DNA of 64,000 bases from Guptibacillus hwajinpoensis (GCF_005144865.1 NZ_SWFM01000003.1:186001-250000), one strand, 5' to 3'. Counted from the first letter of the stretch, positions 19,722 through 28,081 are shown. The notes: generated by a model from the sequence alone, not told the origin. Made by a program: numbers and translations.

Positions 19722-20091
19722 ATTTCTCTCCCCCCTCTACTTCATTTATTAGCGATTCAATTTCTTCCGCCGTCATGCCAAGATAAATCGCCTCTGCTAG
19801 TAACTTCTTTAATTGCTCCCGCACTTTCTTCAACTCCTCAACATTCTCCAATTTTTTCGAAGGGTGAACGAAGCTCCCCTTCCCTTTTACTGAGTAGATA
19901 TATCCTTGAGACTCGAGCTCTCTATATGCTTTTTGTATTGTGTTGGGATTAATTGTAAGCTGATGAGCAAGTTCTCTGACAGAAGGAAGTTTTTCATCAT
20001 CTTTGAGGACATCTTTGATAATGAGCTGTTTCAGCTTATCAACTAATTGTAAGTAAATTGCCTTTCGACTTCTAAAATCCAATTCAAACAT
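19714..20091 (-). CDS. GntR-family regulator, YtrA subfamily
   Basis: 125 residues. The GntR winged helix (LPSVRELAHQLTINPNTIQK, then YRELESQGYIYSVKGKGSF) is followed by only a short helical tail, which defines the YtrA subfamily. These usually repress their own ABC operon and are relieved by cell-wall antibiotics. GGAGGTGATGTA precedes the ATG at 20091; an upstream Met has no ribosome site. The upstream DNA (20115-20175) has several GTATT/AATAC half-sites that could be its operator. Confidence 0.9.
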   Translation of the reverse strand: MFELDFRSRKAIYLQLVDKLKQLIIKDVLKDDEKLPSVRELAHQLTINPNTIQKAYRELESQGYIYSVKGKGSFVHPSKKLENVEELKKVREQLKKLLAEAIYLGMTAEEIESLINEVEGGEKYD

Positions 20092-20220
20092 TACATCACC
20101 TCCACTCAATAAGTTATTTATCTGTATTATCTGTATTAACATGTGTAGTACAGTATTAGTATATACAATACAGTTTAGTTTGAGAAGGCTTTTTTTAGAA
20201 ATTAGTGAGCTATTTATTAA

Positions 20221-20265
20221 AGAAGCCCGTACCTCGATTTATTTCTCATCGTGGTACGGGCTTCT
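20221..20265 (-). terminator. Rho-independent terminator of the DUF4188 gene
   Basis: AGAAGCCCGTACC and GGTACGGGCTTCT, 13-bp arms, with a T run on the minus side. Confidence 0.85.
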
Positions 20266-20302
20266 TTACTTGGCTTTATTCAATGATAGAAGTTCAAACT
20301 TG

Positions 20303-20773
20303 TTACTTACTCAATCGTTCCCTTGCAGTACTTTTAAAAGGAGTGATCGGAATATGGTTTAGTGCTTTTGCTAAACCAAATTTAGGCATATTCCCATAGA
20401 GACTCTCAAAATTATGACCCGAAATGTTGTACGTTTCATGATAAATCCCAACCGAAGAGTTGTTTCCTACCCTTTTATTGAAATCACCCCAAGCTTTTAA
20501 ATGTTTTGCACTTCTCGCATAAGAAAGCAAATCATCTTCAGAGCGCCAATATTGGATCATGAGGGTTGTGCGTAAACTAAAAAAGTTCTCCATAGATAAA
20601 CAGCCAAGTTCCTTGTTCACGTAAAGCTCCTTTATCATAGGAGGCATTGATAACAATACTGGTAGCCATTTGTGGATGGCCCACCATTTATTAATTCGCA
20701 TTCCTATTATAAAAACTGTAAACTTATCCTCACTCTCGACTGTAAACCTTCCTGGAAAAACTTTAGTCCCCAC
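20303..20773 (-). CDS. DUF4188 domain protein
   Basis: 156 residues; the segments FTVFIIGMRINKWWAIHKW and MIQYWRSEDDLLSYARSAKH, then HETYNISGHNFESLYGNMP, match DUF4188, a dimeric alpha/beta-barrel family of unknown function related in fold to heme-binding aldoxime dehydratases. It starts 2 bases after the PadR gene and forms an operon with it, so its expression is probably under that repressor. No catalytic residue can be assigned. Confidence 0.8.
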   Translation of the reverse strand: MGTKVFPGRFTVESEDKFTVFIIGMRINKWWAIHKWLPVLLSMPPMIKELYVNKELGCLSMENFFSLRTTLMIQYWRSEDDLLSYARSAKHLKAWGDFNKRVGNNSSVGIYHETYNISGHNFESLYGNMPKFGLAKALNHIPITPFKSTARERLSK

Positions 20774-20775
20774 CG

Positions 20776-21333
20776 TTATTCCTCCTTTTGATTTCGTAAT
20801 TTTTTCTTTGAATTCTCACACCAATCGATTGCTGCTTTAGTCGTTACTAATCCATAGTCTAACGTTAAGATCCAAAAAACAGAGTCTACTTCATCACTTA
20901 ATTCATTAGTAATCATTTCTTTAATTCCCAAATACGTATTGTATCTATCTAAAAGCTTATTTTGTTGTTGATTTAATAGTTCAATAGACTGATCAACATC
21001 CTGATGGCGACTGAAAAAAAGCTTGAGTAGTAACTCGTTTTTCTCAGTTGGAATTTCCTGCAGTGGCTTTTGTAGCCAGGATTGAAGTTCTTGCTTCCCT
21101 TCAGCTGTAATGCTGTATTCCTTTTTGTCAGGTTTATCTTCTTGTTTAGTAACTCGAACTGAGGCATATCCTTCTTCAACCAAGTCTTTAAGAATCGGAT
21201 AGATTTGACCATAACTAATTTTCCAGAAATGATTTAAACTCCTATCAATCATTTGTTTAATCGAATAACCTGTTGTGCAATCAGTTGTTAACAAACCCAA
21301 GATTGCATATCTCGTGTTATTTTCCTTATTCAA
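20776..21333 (-). CDS. PadR-family transcriptional regulator
   Basis: 185 residues. The N-terminal winged helix (RYAILGLLTTDCTTGYSIKQ, then WKISYGQIYPILKDLVEEG) and C-terminal helical domain (about residues 95-180) are the PadR/Vir_act_alpha_C pattern. The start is TTG at 21333, with GGTGG nearby. A perfect palindrome ATATC-N5-GATAT lies just upstream. Probably represses its own two-gene operon with DUF4188 in response to a small ligand. Confidence 0.9.
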   Translation of the reverse strand: MNKENNTRYAILGLLTTDCTTGYSIKQMIDRSLNHFWKISYGQIYPILKDLVEEGYASVRVTKQEDKPDKKEYSITAEGKQELQSWLQKPLQEIPTEKNELLLKLFFSRHQDVDQSIELLNQQQNKLLDRYNTYLGIKEMITNELSDEVDSVFWILTLDYGLVTTKAAIDWCENSKKKLRNQKEE

Positions 21334-21346
21334 CCCTTCACCACCT

Positions 21347-21361
21347 ATATCTTTTTGATAT
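21347..21361 (-). promoter_or_regulatory. PadR-type operator
   Basis: ATATC-TTTTT-GATAT, directly upstream of the padR start; the arm spacing matches known PadR sites. Assignment to this PadR is by position. Confidence 0.55.
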
Positions 21362-21427
21362 ATATCCGTTAGCTATAAAATAACATAAATTCTCAGGTAA
21401 TGGCAGATTTTTAACGAAAAATAAAAA

Positions 21428-21456
21428 GACACCTATCTTCTTGACTGATAAGCGCC
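21428..21456 (-). terminator. Rho-independent terminator of the EamA gene
   Basis: On the minus strand GGCGCTTATC pairs with GATAGGTGTC through G-U pairs, loop of 9, then TTTTTATTTTT. It belongs to a recurring hairpin type in this window (see 35263, 35691, 37024). Confidence 0.75.
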
Positions 21457-21484
21457 TCTATCGCACATTATTTTCATAAATATT

Positions 21485-22387
21485 TTACTTTGCTCTTCGT
21501 TTACCCAAAACGTTTAATAAATAAGCACCTAGTTCATTAATAATCATTGCCATAATGATTAACATGATCCCAACCCATTGCAATAGGGTAACAGTTTCAG
21601 AAAGAACAACCATTGCTGCTACAATGGCAACAGGTAATTCAATTGAACTCAATACATTGGCAAGTCTTCCAGAAATGAGAGGAGCTCCTCCGGCAAAGAA
21701 CAAGGGAGGAATAACAGCCCCCACTAAAGCAATTCCAGCACCTATTAGCCATAACCTGCCGTCATAAAGATGAAGTGAAGATACATCTTGGAAGAAAACG
21801 AGCAATACGAGAATGAGAGATCCGCTTATCATTAAAGAGCTTCTGAGAATTGGATGAGAATTAATCGCTACTTGTCCACTGAAAAAAATAAACCCTGCAT
21901 ATGAAAAGCCAGATAAGAGACCAAGAAAAAGTCCCATAGGCGACATTTCAAAAACATTTCCACCAATAATATTCGATGCAAAAAGTACTCCAGTTAAGGT
22001 TACGAACATGGAGAATATATTAATTGCTGTTGGCCTACTTTTACTGAACATCCATTCGTAAATCATACCAATCCATACGAATTGAAACAGAAGGATAATT
22101 GCCAGGGAAGCTGGCAAATACTGCATCGCTCCATAATAAAAAATACTTGTTAAGCCTACAGATGTCCCTGTAGCAATAACCTTCATACGGTCTACATTTG
22201 ATATACTTTTGACACTTAAACCTTTAAGTAAACTCATTCCCCATAAGAGAAGAAACGCTATTATCATTTGAGATATATTTAACTGCCCTAAGGAATAGCC
22301 GTACTCAAATCCTGTTTTAACGAATATAGGTGTGAGTCCAAAACTCGCAGCTCCTATTAAAACTAGTAAAACACCTTTAGTTTTCAT
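21485..22387 (-). CDS. EamA/DMT-family transporter
   Basis: 300 residues with ten predicted helices in two EamA repeats. It opens MKTKGVLLVLIGAASFGLTP, and SSIELPVAIVAAMVVLSE in the second repeat is typical of the family. Members export amino acids, metabolites or drugs. Neighbours give no hint to substrate. A terminator follows. Confidence 0.88.
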   Translation of the reverse strand: MKTKGVLLVLIGAASFGLTPIFVKTGFEYGYSLGQLNISQMIIAFLLLWGMSLLKGLSVKSISNVDRMKVIATGTSVGLTSIFYYGAMQYLPASLAIILLFQFVWIGMIYEWMFSKSRPTAINIFSMFVTLTGVLFASNIIGGNVFEMSPMGLFLGLLSGFSYAGFIFFSGQVAINSHPILRSSLMISGSLILVLLVFFQDVSSLHLYDGRLWLIGAGIALVGAVIPPLFFAGGAPLISGRLANVLSSIELPVAIVAAMVVLSETVTLLQWVGIMLIIMAMIINELGAYLLNVLGKRRAK

Positions 22388-22437
22388 GAATTACTTGCAC
22401 CTCTTATTTCTTAAGTGGATCAATTAGCATTTATCTT

Positions 22438-22757
22438 TCATCTTTTTTGAACCCCTTTTATTTCAACAAACTCCTCCTCAGTGATGTCACTCTTATTAGG
22501 TAAAAGCAAAGCTTGGAACAATGAAAATAATTCCTGTATCTCCTTATGTTCATTTATGAGAGATATACTTTTCTATACTCTTCTTCACTCTTGTATCGTG
22601 TAATTTCCATCCATTTTGCTTCATCCTTCTTGCTACGTAAATAAATAGTATGAGCGTCTATGTATTTATCATAAATTTCTCCAGCTTTTTCTTGAATAGT
22701 TAAATACTCTTCTATACATTCTTCTCGAACATAATATTCGTAGACTTTAACAAACAT
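22438..22757 (-). pseudogene. frameshifted small monomeric-oxygenase/NIPSNAP-like protein gene
   Basis: The first frame gives 67 residues (MFVKVYEYYVREECIEEYLT to SEEEYRKVYLS) with a GGGGTG ribosome site. The next frame continues without break as SISLINEHKEIQELFSLFQ and LLLPNKSDITEEEFVEIKG to a TGA at 22438. Adding one A to the A run at 22569-22572 joins the parts into a protein of about 106 residues, a normal length for this dimeric alpha-beta-barrel type. So the gene is broken by a one-base deletion, or the assembly has an error there. Function unknown. Confidence 0.75.
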
Positions 22758-22793
22758 CTTTTCACCCCTAAAGAAAACTAAAGAGTTCGCGTC

Positions 22794-23141
22794 TTAATGA
22801 CTCAGAATATTGATAAGCTTTCCAAACGGATCTCTTACAAAGAAACGTTTAACACCCCAGGGCTCTTCTGCCGGTCCATATTCTATTGGAATTCCAGCTT
22901 CCCTCATCCGCATCAATGCCTCGTCAAGGTCATCAACCTCAATTGATAAATCAGGAGTTGGTGTGTTGGAACCTCCTTCTGAGGCAAAGCTGATTTGTAT
23001 ATTTGATTTTTCCTTTGAGCCATAAGTTGAAATCCACCCATGATTCATTAGTTGATCAAGTCCTAATATTTCTTTGTAGAAGTATGTTGCTTTTGAAATG
23101 TCGTTAGTTTCAATATTTGCAACGATTCTTTTGACGTTCAT
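22794..23141 (-). CDS. VOC-family (glyoxalase-like) protein
   Basis: 115 residues with the paired beta-alpha-beta-beta-beta modules of the vicinal oxygen chelate fold (FYKEILGLDQL in the first half; DPFGKLINILSH at the end). It is shorter than metal-dependent glyoxalase I, and the usual metal ligands are not clearly all present (a Glu in SIEVDD is). Function unknown: could be dioxygenase-like or a drug-binding protein. GGAGTG precedes the ATG. Confidence 0.82.
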   Translation of the reverse strand: MNVKRIVANIETNDISKATYFYKEILGLDQLMNHGWISTYGSKEKSNIQISFASEGGSNTPTPDLSIEVDDLDEALMRMREAGIPIEYGPAEEPWGVKRFFVRDPFGKLINILSH

Positions 23142-23251
23142 TTGAACATCACTCCTTTTTCAATATGATATCAAATTCAAATATAAGCAACCTTGGATAT
23201 AACCAATTATTTTAAAACTATAAATTTAGTACAAACCTTACTTTTTAAAAA

Positions 23252-23481
23252 GGCTCTTTTCGTAAACATTGTTGCTATAAGAGTGAGGGATTTCCGCTCC
23301 AGGATGCTCTCTTTCCTTGGTGCGGGCGGTGAGCCTCCTCGGCGCACAAAAACATTGCGCCTGTGGGGTCTCACCTGTCCCGCTAGTCCCGCAGGAGTCG
23401 AGCACCTTCCGCTCCAATCAGCCATGTTTGATTCTTTATACAAAAAATCTTTTAAAAGCAACAATCTTTGAGAAAAGAGCC
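23252..23481 (-). mobile_element. MITE-like repeat, copy 3
   Basis: A 230-bp element, reverse orientation, starting GGCTCTTTTCGTAAACATTG and ending CTTTGAGAAAAGAGCC. The flanking duplication is TTTTAAAAA on both sides (one base uncertain in the A run). The right flank merges with the U-tract of the terminator at 23494-23517. The two TTCCGCTCC direct repeats (23292, 23407) flank the GC-rich core. Confidence 0.9.
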
Positions 23482-23493
23482 TTTTAAAAAAAG

Positions 23494-23517
23494 GAGCCTA
23501 CTCTATACAATAGACTC
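23494..23517 (-). terminator. Rho-independent terminator of the TPR-hydrolase gene
   Basis: On the minus strand GAGTCTA, 10-base loop, TAGGCTC, C, then seven T. MITE copy 3 begins right after the T run. Confidence 0.65.
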
Positions 23518-23564
23518 TCTATAATCACTTATTCATTATTTTCTTTTACATTTTTTTATTCTGA

Positions 23565-24521
23565 TTATCTACTATTAGACATACTCCCATCTGTCTCTTT
23601 GTTTGTTACAAAGTGAACAGCTTCCTCCAACACCTCTGGAAAATCCTCTGGTAACGAATGTCCCAAACCTTTAATCACTATTAATTTGCAGGGTATATGA
23701 TGAGCATCAAAGAGTGTAACCGCTTTCATAACACTTTCATAAAATGGATCTTTATCACCAGTTATAATGCATCCTCTCGCTTTATCATTGAGACTAGTTG
23801 TTATTACCTTTTCGAGTTCATCAATCTCAAATGCAGGAACAATTGCAATAAAGTCATCAAACGCTTCAATATCACTCTTTAAGCACATCTGTGCTGCCAT
23901 GTTCGCACCTTGTGAAGCTCCTGCAAGAATAATCTCTTTATCTTTCAAGTTGTAGTTTTTTTCAAATTCATTAAACGTGGTGCTAACATCTCTCATTGCC
24001 ATCTCTTTATCATCCCAGGAATAGCAGGCGTAGCTAAATAATTGTGAAGATTGAGGAATCCCCAATAAGTATTTATCTAATATTTTCTCCTCAGACCATT
24101 GTAGAGAAAAGTCTTCTATATTAGAACCCTTCCAATGTAATGGAAAAATGGCCATTTCCGCTAGAGGATTACCTAAGACTTTTAATTCAGCACAAGTAGC
24201 TTCCTTTTCTTTTCCATAGATAGAATGACACCGCTCTACGATATTTTGGAATTCAGGTGAATCCTTTAAGATATCTAGCTCAGGATCTGAAGTAAGTAGA
24301 TCTGGATTCCACCAAAGACCCTTCGCCAGAACTTCATTCAATTCAGCAAGTGCTCTCTCCTGTTTTCCTCCAATGGCATAGAGGCTAGCACTCCAATGGC
24401 CCAATCGATCGATCTTATTAGGAAAACTCTTCTTCGCATCTTCCATAACAGATAGAGCCTCAGTAATTCTATCTTCCTGAACAAGTTCGATCACGTATTT
24501 TTGTAAATCAGTAAACTTCAT
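23565..24521 (-). CDS. alpha/beta hydrolase with N-terminal TPR-like region
   Basis: 318 residues. The first 100 are helical with a TPR-like look (RITEALSVMEDAKKSFP, then GGKQERALAELNEVLAKG). The rest is an alpha/beta hydrolase with nucleophile S203 in GASQG, a likely acid in TGDKDPF and His in GLGHSLPEDF. It resembles dienelactone-hydrolase or predicted-esterase types; substrate unknown. It is divergent from an ArsR-type regulator and shares a 30-bp perfect palindrome with it, so it is probably that regulator's target. Confidence 0.78.
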   Translation of the reverse strand: MKFTDLQKYVIELVQEDRITEALSVMEDAKKSFPNKIDRLGHWSASLYAIGGKQERALAELNEVLAKGLWWNPDLLTSDPELDILKDSPEFQNIVERCHSIYGKEKEATCAELKVLGNPLAEMAIFPLHWKGSNIEDFSLQWSEEKILDKYLLGIPQSSQLFSYACYSWDDKEMAMRDVSTTFNEFEKNYNLKDKEIILAGASQGANMAAQMCLKSDIEAFDDFIAIVPAFEIDELEKVITTSLNDKARGCIITGDKDPFYESVMKAVTLFDAHHIPCKLIVIKGLGHSLPEDFPEVLEEAVHFVTNKETDGSMSNSR

Positions 24522-24540
24522 TACAACATCCCTCCACTAG

Positions 24541-24570
24541 TTTGTAGTTCAATACTAATTGAACTACAAA
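24541..24570. promoter_or_regulatory. 30-bp near-perfect operator palindrome
   Basis: TTTGTAGTTCAAT-ACTA-ATTGAACTACAAA: 13-bp perfect arms between the divergent hydrolase and ArsR-type genes. Probably the binding site of the adjacent regulator, controlling both directions. Confidence 0.7.
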
Positions 24571-24660
24571 AATAATTCAATATATTAAAAACAAATATAT
24601 CAATTATTTTTAATCGAAACAATTCATGGTAGAATAGTAAGAAAATGAGGAGGAAGTCTG

Positions 24661-25560
24661 ATGTCTTATGATTTAAAAACATTATACTCTCCTGTGTATG
24701 AATTGCTATTAAGCTTTTCTTTATATAGTAGGCAAACTTTTATGAAGTATTTAGAATTAGGTTCTAAATGGCCAGAGAAAGTAGAGGCATTCATTACCCC
24801 TGAGCTAAAGGAAGCCATTAAGTTAAAAGAGAACCTTTTCTTCGAAGATTTAATGATATTGTTGATTGAACAATCCCCTGTACAGAATGATATTACGTCT
24901 TTCTTCGATTGGTTAACCGCAATGTCAGCAGGTGAGATCTATGAACGTGTTGCTCCATTTCTAGATAATAAGAAAACCCTACCAACAGATCTTTCCTTTC
25001 AAAGAGATAGGTCTATTACGCTACTAAAAGCTTGGAACGAGCAGTACTTTCAACAGATAGACCATGAAATCCTCAAACACCTAAAGCAGGATGCTGAAGA
25101 AAAAGTAAATTCAATTGAAGAACATACGTCAAAGGAAATTGTGCAACAAGCAAGCAGGTTCATCATTGAAACCGACAAGATAACAAGTATATGTTTAATA
25201 CCTGCCTTTCACTTTCAACCAATGTCCTTAGTCGACCAGTTTAAAGATAAGTTGTACATTACATATCCTGTTAAAAACAATCAGCTGCAATTTGATAGTG
25301 TACTTAAAATGACTAAAGCATTAGGCGATGAAAAACGGTTGAAAATCTTACAACTCTTATCTAAAGGACCATTTACGTTCACTGACATTGTTTCAGAAAT
25401 CGGTATGGCAAAAGGGAATATTCATCATCATTTGTCGATCCTAAGAGGAGTGGGGCTATTAAACATACACCTTTTTGATGAGCCAAATACGTTTTATTAT
25501 AGTACGAATAAAGGCTTTACTTCAGATTTAAAGAGTAAGATAGATCTGCTACTCACCTGA
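24661..25560 (+). CDS. ArsR-like winged-helix regulator with long N-terminal domain
   Basis: 299 residues. The C-terminal 90 hold an ArsR-type HTH (LGDEKRLKILQLLSKGPFT, IGMAKGNIHHHLSILRG). The N-terminal 200 are a helical domain of the type seen in DUF5937-like regulators, unlike the short classic ArsR. No metal-binding Cys motif is seen, so it is not a classical metal sensor. GAGGAGG is 7 bases before the ATG. It is divergent from the hydrolase. Confidence 0.82.
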   Translation: MSYDLKTLYSPVYELLLSFSLYSRQTFMKYLELGSKWPEKVEAFITPELKEAIKLKENLFFEDLMILLIEQSPVQNDITSFFDWLTAMSAGEIYERVAPFLDNKKTLPTDLSFQRDRSITLLKAWNEQYFQQIDHEILKHLKQDAEEKVNSIEEHTSKEIVQQASRFIIETDKITSICLIPAFHFQPMSLVDQFKDKLYITYPVKNNQLQFDSVLKMTKALGDEKRLKILQLLSKGPFTFTDIVSEIGMAKGNIHHHLSILRGVGLLNIHLFDEPNTFYYSTNKGFTSDLKSKIDLLLT

Positions 25561-25582
25561 AAAGTAAATATGCACACATTTA

Positions 25583-25620
25583 AAAGAGCTTTGAAGTCAC
25601 ATTACTCCAAGCTCTTTTTG
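25583..25620 (+). terminator. Rho-independent terminator
   Basis: AAAAGAGCTT, 17-base loop, AAGCTCTTTTT after the ArsR-type gene. Confidence 0.7.
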
Positions 25621-25687
25621 GTATATCCCGTTAAATTTAAACACTAGTATTATTTATTGTCGCTTAAGTATATAGCACGGTCTTATT

Positions 25688-26059
25688 TTATCTGTGTTGA
25701 TCGACTAGAATTGCATTTCCATCAGGATCTTCGATTGTAAAACTTGTTGGTCCTGTACTAGTTTCATCAGCTTCTGATATTATTTTGATACCATGTTCTC
25801 TAAGCTCTTGTTGAAGATCTCGAACATCCGTAAATGAATCTAGATTATCGGCGTCCTGATTCCATCCTGGATTGAATGTAAGAATGTTGTTTTCAAACAA
25901 TCCTTGAAAAAGGCCAATTACGCAACTTTCATTCTTCATGATAAGCCAATTTTGATTAGGGTCCCCACCTAAAGCTTCAAATCCCAGAGTCTCATAAAAT
26001 GATTTTGATTTCATAATGTCCTTTACGCTTAAACTTACAGAGAATGCACCTAGTTTCAT
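25688..26059 (-). CDS. VOC-family protein
   Basis: 123 residues: MKLGAFSVSLSVKDIMKSKS starts the first module (FYETLGFEALGG), and IEDPDGNAILVDQH closes the second. This is the YetH/glyoxalase-like type common in bacilli. The terminal Asp-His and Glu-Asp residues could bind metal, but no substrate can be named. AGGAGG is 6 bases before the ATG. Confidence 0.85.
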   Translation of the reverse strand: MKLGAFSVSLSVKDIMKSKSFYETLGFEALGGDPNQNWLIMKNESCVIGLFQGLFENNILTFNPGWNQDADNLDSFTDVRDLQQELREHGIKIISEADETSTGPTSFTIEDPDGNAILVDQHR

Positions 26060-26177
26060 ATGTCCTCCTTGTTTAAATTAATAATTCCGAATATTATATT
26101 TAGTTTAAGTGTACAACATAACTTTGTAAAAGACACCCTTGTTTTCCATATCTATAGGTAAGTATGAATTGTTTAAT

Positions 26178-26687
26178 CTAAATTAATCGCTTATAGTGAA
26201 CAAACTTCAAAATTTGTCCCCTCATCTTAATTTCTTCTTCACTTGTTGATATTTGTTTAAATCCGTTCTTTTCTAAAACCTTTTGTGAAGCTATATTATT
26301 GGAGGTAGTCTTTGCAAAGAGTTGCTTAACACCTTCATTTCTTATTCCTTCTGTAAGTAGCTTTAATGCTTTTTGAGCAATACCTTTTCCTGTGTGGTCT
26401 TTACCTACTCTATAACCGATGTGACCTAGATTTTGCAGTTGATCTATATCTACTATGTTGATTCTACCAAGAATCAAATCATGATTATTCTTGATTAAGT
26501 GAAAGGAAGATAACCCTAGCGCTTGTTCATTAATTAAAGAACCTAACCTCTCGATAAAAGTTTCAAAATGATAGAATTCATCACCACGACTTGGTACCAT
26601 GCCTTCAAAATATTCTCTGTTTTCACATTCAAATTCAAATAGTTTTCTAGCATCTGAATATTGTAATTTTTCAATGGTAATTTCCAT
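26178..26687 (-). CDS. GNAT acetyltransferase (RimJ/RimL type)
   Basis: About 169 residues. HIGYRVGKDHTGKGIAQKAL contains the acetyl-CoA-binding V-x-x-x-x-x-G-x-G/A segment, and ASQKVLEKNGFKQI the conserved NxxS/A-x-x-x-x-E-x-x-G-F element. The ATG at 26687 has GGTGG five bases upstream; the open frame extends 19 codons further without a ribosome site. Acceptor unknown. Confidence 0.82.
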   Translation of the reverse strand: MEITIEKLQYSDARKLFEFECENREYFEGMVPSRGDEFYHFETFIERLGSLINEQALGLSSFHLIKNNHDLILGRINIVDIDQLQNLGHIGYRVGKDHTGKGIAQKALKLLTEGIRNEGVKQLFAKTTSNNIASQKVLEKNGFKQISTSEEEIKMRGQILKFVHYKRLI

Positions 26688-26771
26688 AATAACCACCAGT
26701 TCTGTGTGATTTCTTTTTAATATCCACATAAGCACGATTCTCAATTATCTGGAGTAACTAAGGTCTAAAAA

Positions 26772-27184
26772 TTATTTTTCCTTTGGTTTATGTTCTAATA
26801 ACTTATCGATCTTTTAATCTACTCTATCTAGTCTAGATTTTCTTTTCCTTTTAAATATAAGGATCTTTTCGTAAACTTTGTTGCTATAAGAGGAGTGGTT
26901 GATTTACGCTCCAGGATGCTCGCTTTCCGCGGTGCGGGCGGTGAGCCTCCTCGTCGCTAACGCTCCTGTGGGGTCTCACCTGTCCCGCTTATCCCGCAGG
27001 AGTCGAGCACCCTTCCGCTCCAATCAGCTAAGTGGGGTTCTCTATAGAAAAATCTTTAAAAGCAACAATCTTTTAGAAAAGAGCCAAATATAAAGAGTAA
27101 AATGATAGCTATAGAAATAGTCAGTAATACCATAACTGAAATGACTTGGAATATTATATCTCCAGCACTAATTCCTAAAAACAT
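26772..27184 (-). pseudogene. small membrane protein gene (DUF4083-like) disrupted by MITE copy 4
   Basis: GGAGGTTGTTTT precedes an ATG at 27184. The frame encodes MFLGISAGDIIFQVISVM and a hydrophobic helix to FIF, then runs into the MITE and stops at 27056 (42 residues). Removing the MITE and one copy of its AAATATAA duplication restores the frame, which continues KRKRKSRLDRVD, a TAA, then KIDKLLEHKPKEK and a stop at 26772. One helix plus a basic, LDR-containing tail is the DUF4083 pattern. So the gene was cut by the insertion, and its tail has since also gained a nonsense codon (or the stop pre-dates it). Confidence 0.7.
26861..27085 (-). mobile_element. MITE-like repeat, copy 4, inserted in a gene
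   Basis: A 225-bp element, reverse orientation, GGATCTTTTCGTAAACTTTG to TTTTAGAAAAGAGCC. Exact 8-bp duplication AAATATAA at 26853-26860 and 27086-27093. It interrupts a small membrane-protein gene on the minus strand. It is the only copy here that lies within coding sequence. Confidence 0.95.
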
Positions 27185-27241
27185 AAAACAACCTCCAAAT
27201 TGCTACTGATTCTACACTTTTAAAAGTTATTGGGTCTATTA

Positions 27242-27478
27242 TTATAGTTCTCCTGTTTTCTTTTCAATTAACGTCAAAACAGCATAAATTACTATGGAAG
27301 TAGCAGCTACAATCAAAAAAGCATTTGTTATTAGATTAAAGTCTAATTCATTAATCGTGTTTGTTACTTCACCGTTCATACCAGTTTGGTAAATTGTCCA
27401 ACCGTTATAGTCTAAGAGAAAGTAAGAAAGTGTTATACCGATTATCAAGCCACCAAGTAACGAAAGCCATGTTTTCAT
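27242..27478 (-). CDS. small two-helix membrane protein, unknown
   Basis: 78 residues: MKTWLSLLGGLIIGITLSYF is one helix, AFLIVAATSIVIYAVLTLIE a second, with an outside loop of about 30 residues between. GGAGGG precedes the ATG by 7 bases. It lies 57 bases upstream of the MITE-broken small membrane gene and may share a transcript with it. I do not recognise a family. Confidence 0.7.
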   Translation of the reverse strand: MKTWLSLLGGLIIGITLSYFLLDYNGWTIYQTGMNGEVTNTINELDFNLITNAFLIVAATSIVIYAVLTLIEKKTGEL

Positions 27479-27571
27479 AACAAACCCTCCTTTAAATACT
27501 TTATTTACCTTGATAATTTAACCACCCTAACTCTATTCTTCAAAGGGAAAGACCGATCTTCCGCTTTATCC

Positions 27572-28081
27572 TTAAGCTTTCTTTAGTGTAAATTTATAAA
27601 ATTTCTTATCTACCTTCATAATTGGAAAGTTACTAGGTAACTCCTCTCTTTCTAATTCGATAAATCCATTCTTTTCATAAAACCTATGTGCAGCCCGGAA
27701 CTGTGGAGTAGTACCAAGATAAATGGCTTGTAATGATTTATCATTAGCCCAGTCAATAGCTTTGTTTAATAGCATTTTTGCTACTTGGAATTCAGGTCCT
27801 CGATAACTTCTGTCTACAAACATCTTCCTTAAAGCAACTTGATTGTTGTCTATGTCTAGTAAGCTTATTGTGCCAATTACCTTACCACCTAATTTTGCTA
27901 ACCAGAAATTCCCCTTCCCAACCTGATAGAACGAAGGGATTTTGAGCAAATCAGGTTGGGCTTCTTTGGTAATTTGAATATTATATTCATCTTGCTGTAT
28001 ATGTATTATTAGCTTAGACACCTGTTCTTGATATTCCTCCGAATATTCCTCAATACTAAAATTTGAATTCAATTCATACAC
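27572..28081 (-). CDS. GNAT acetyltransferase
   Basis: About 169 residues with acetyl-CoA loop DRSYRGPEFQVAKMLLNKA and FYEKNGFIELEREELPSNFP, the element common in GNATs near the C-terminus. The first codon is GTG, but AGAAGG overlaps it; a TTG three codons later has better spacing. Acceptor unknown. One of the many single GNAT genes of this stretch. Confidence 0.82.
   Translation of the reverse strand: MYELNSNFSIEEYSEEYQEQVSKLIIHIQQDEYNIQITKEAQPDLLKIPSFYQVGKGNFWLAKLGGKVIGTISLLDIDNNQVALRKMFVDRSYRGPEFQVAKMLLNKAIDWANDKSLQAIYLGTTPQFRAAHRFYEKNGFIELEREELPSNFPIMKVDKKFYKFTLKKA

Noticed and set aside
23193-23471. Open frames on both strands across MITE copy 3
   Set aside because: They lie within the mobile repeat and have no ribosome site or family resemblance.
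26899-27093. Open frame over MITE copy 4
   Set aside because: Repeat-derived; ends beyond the element by chance.
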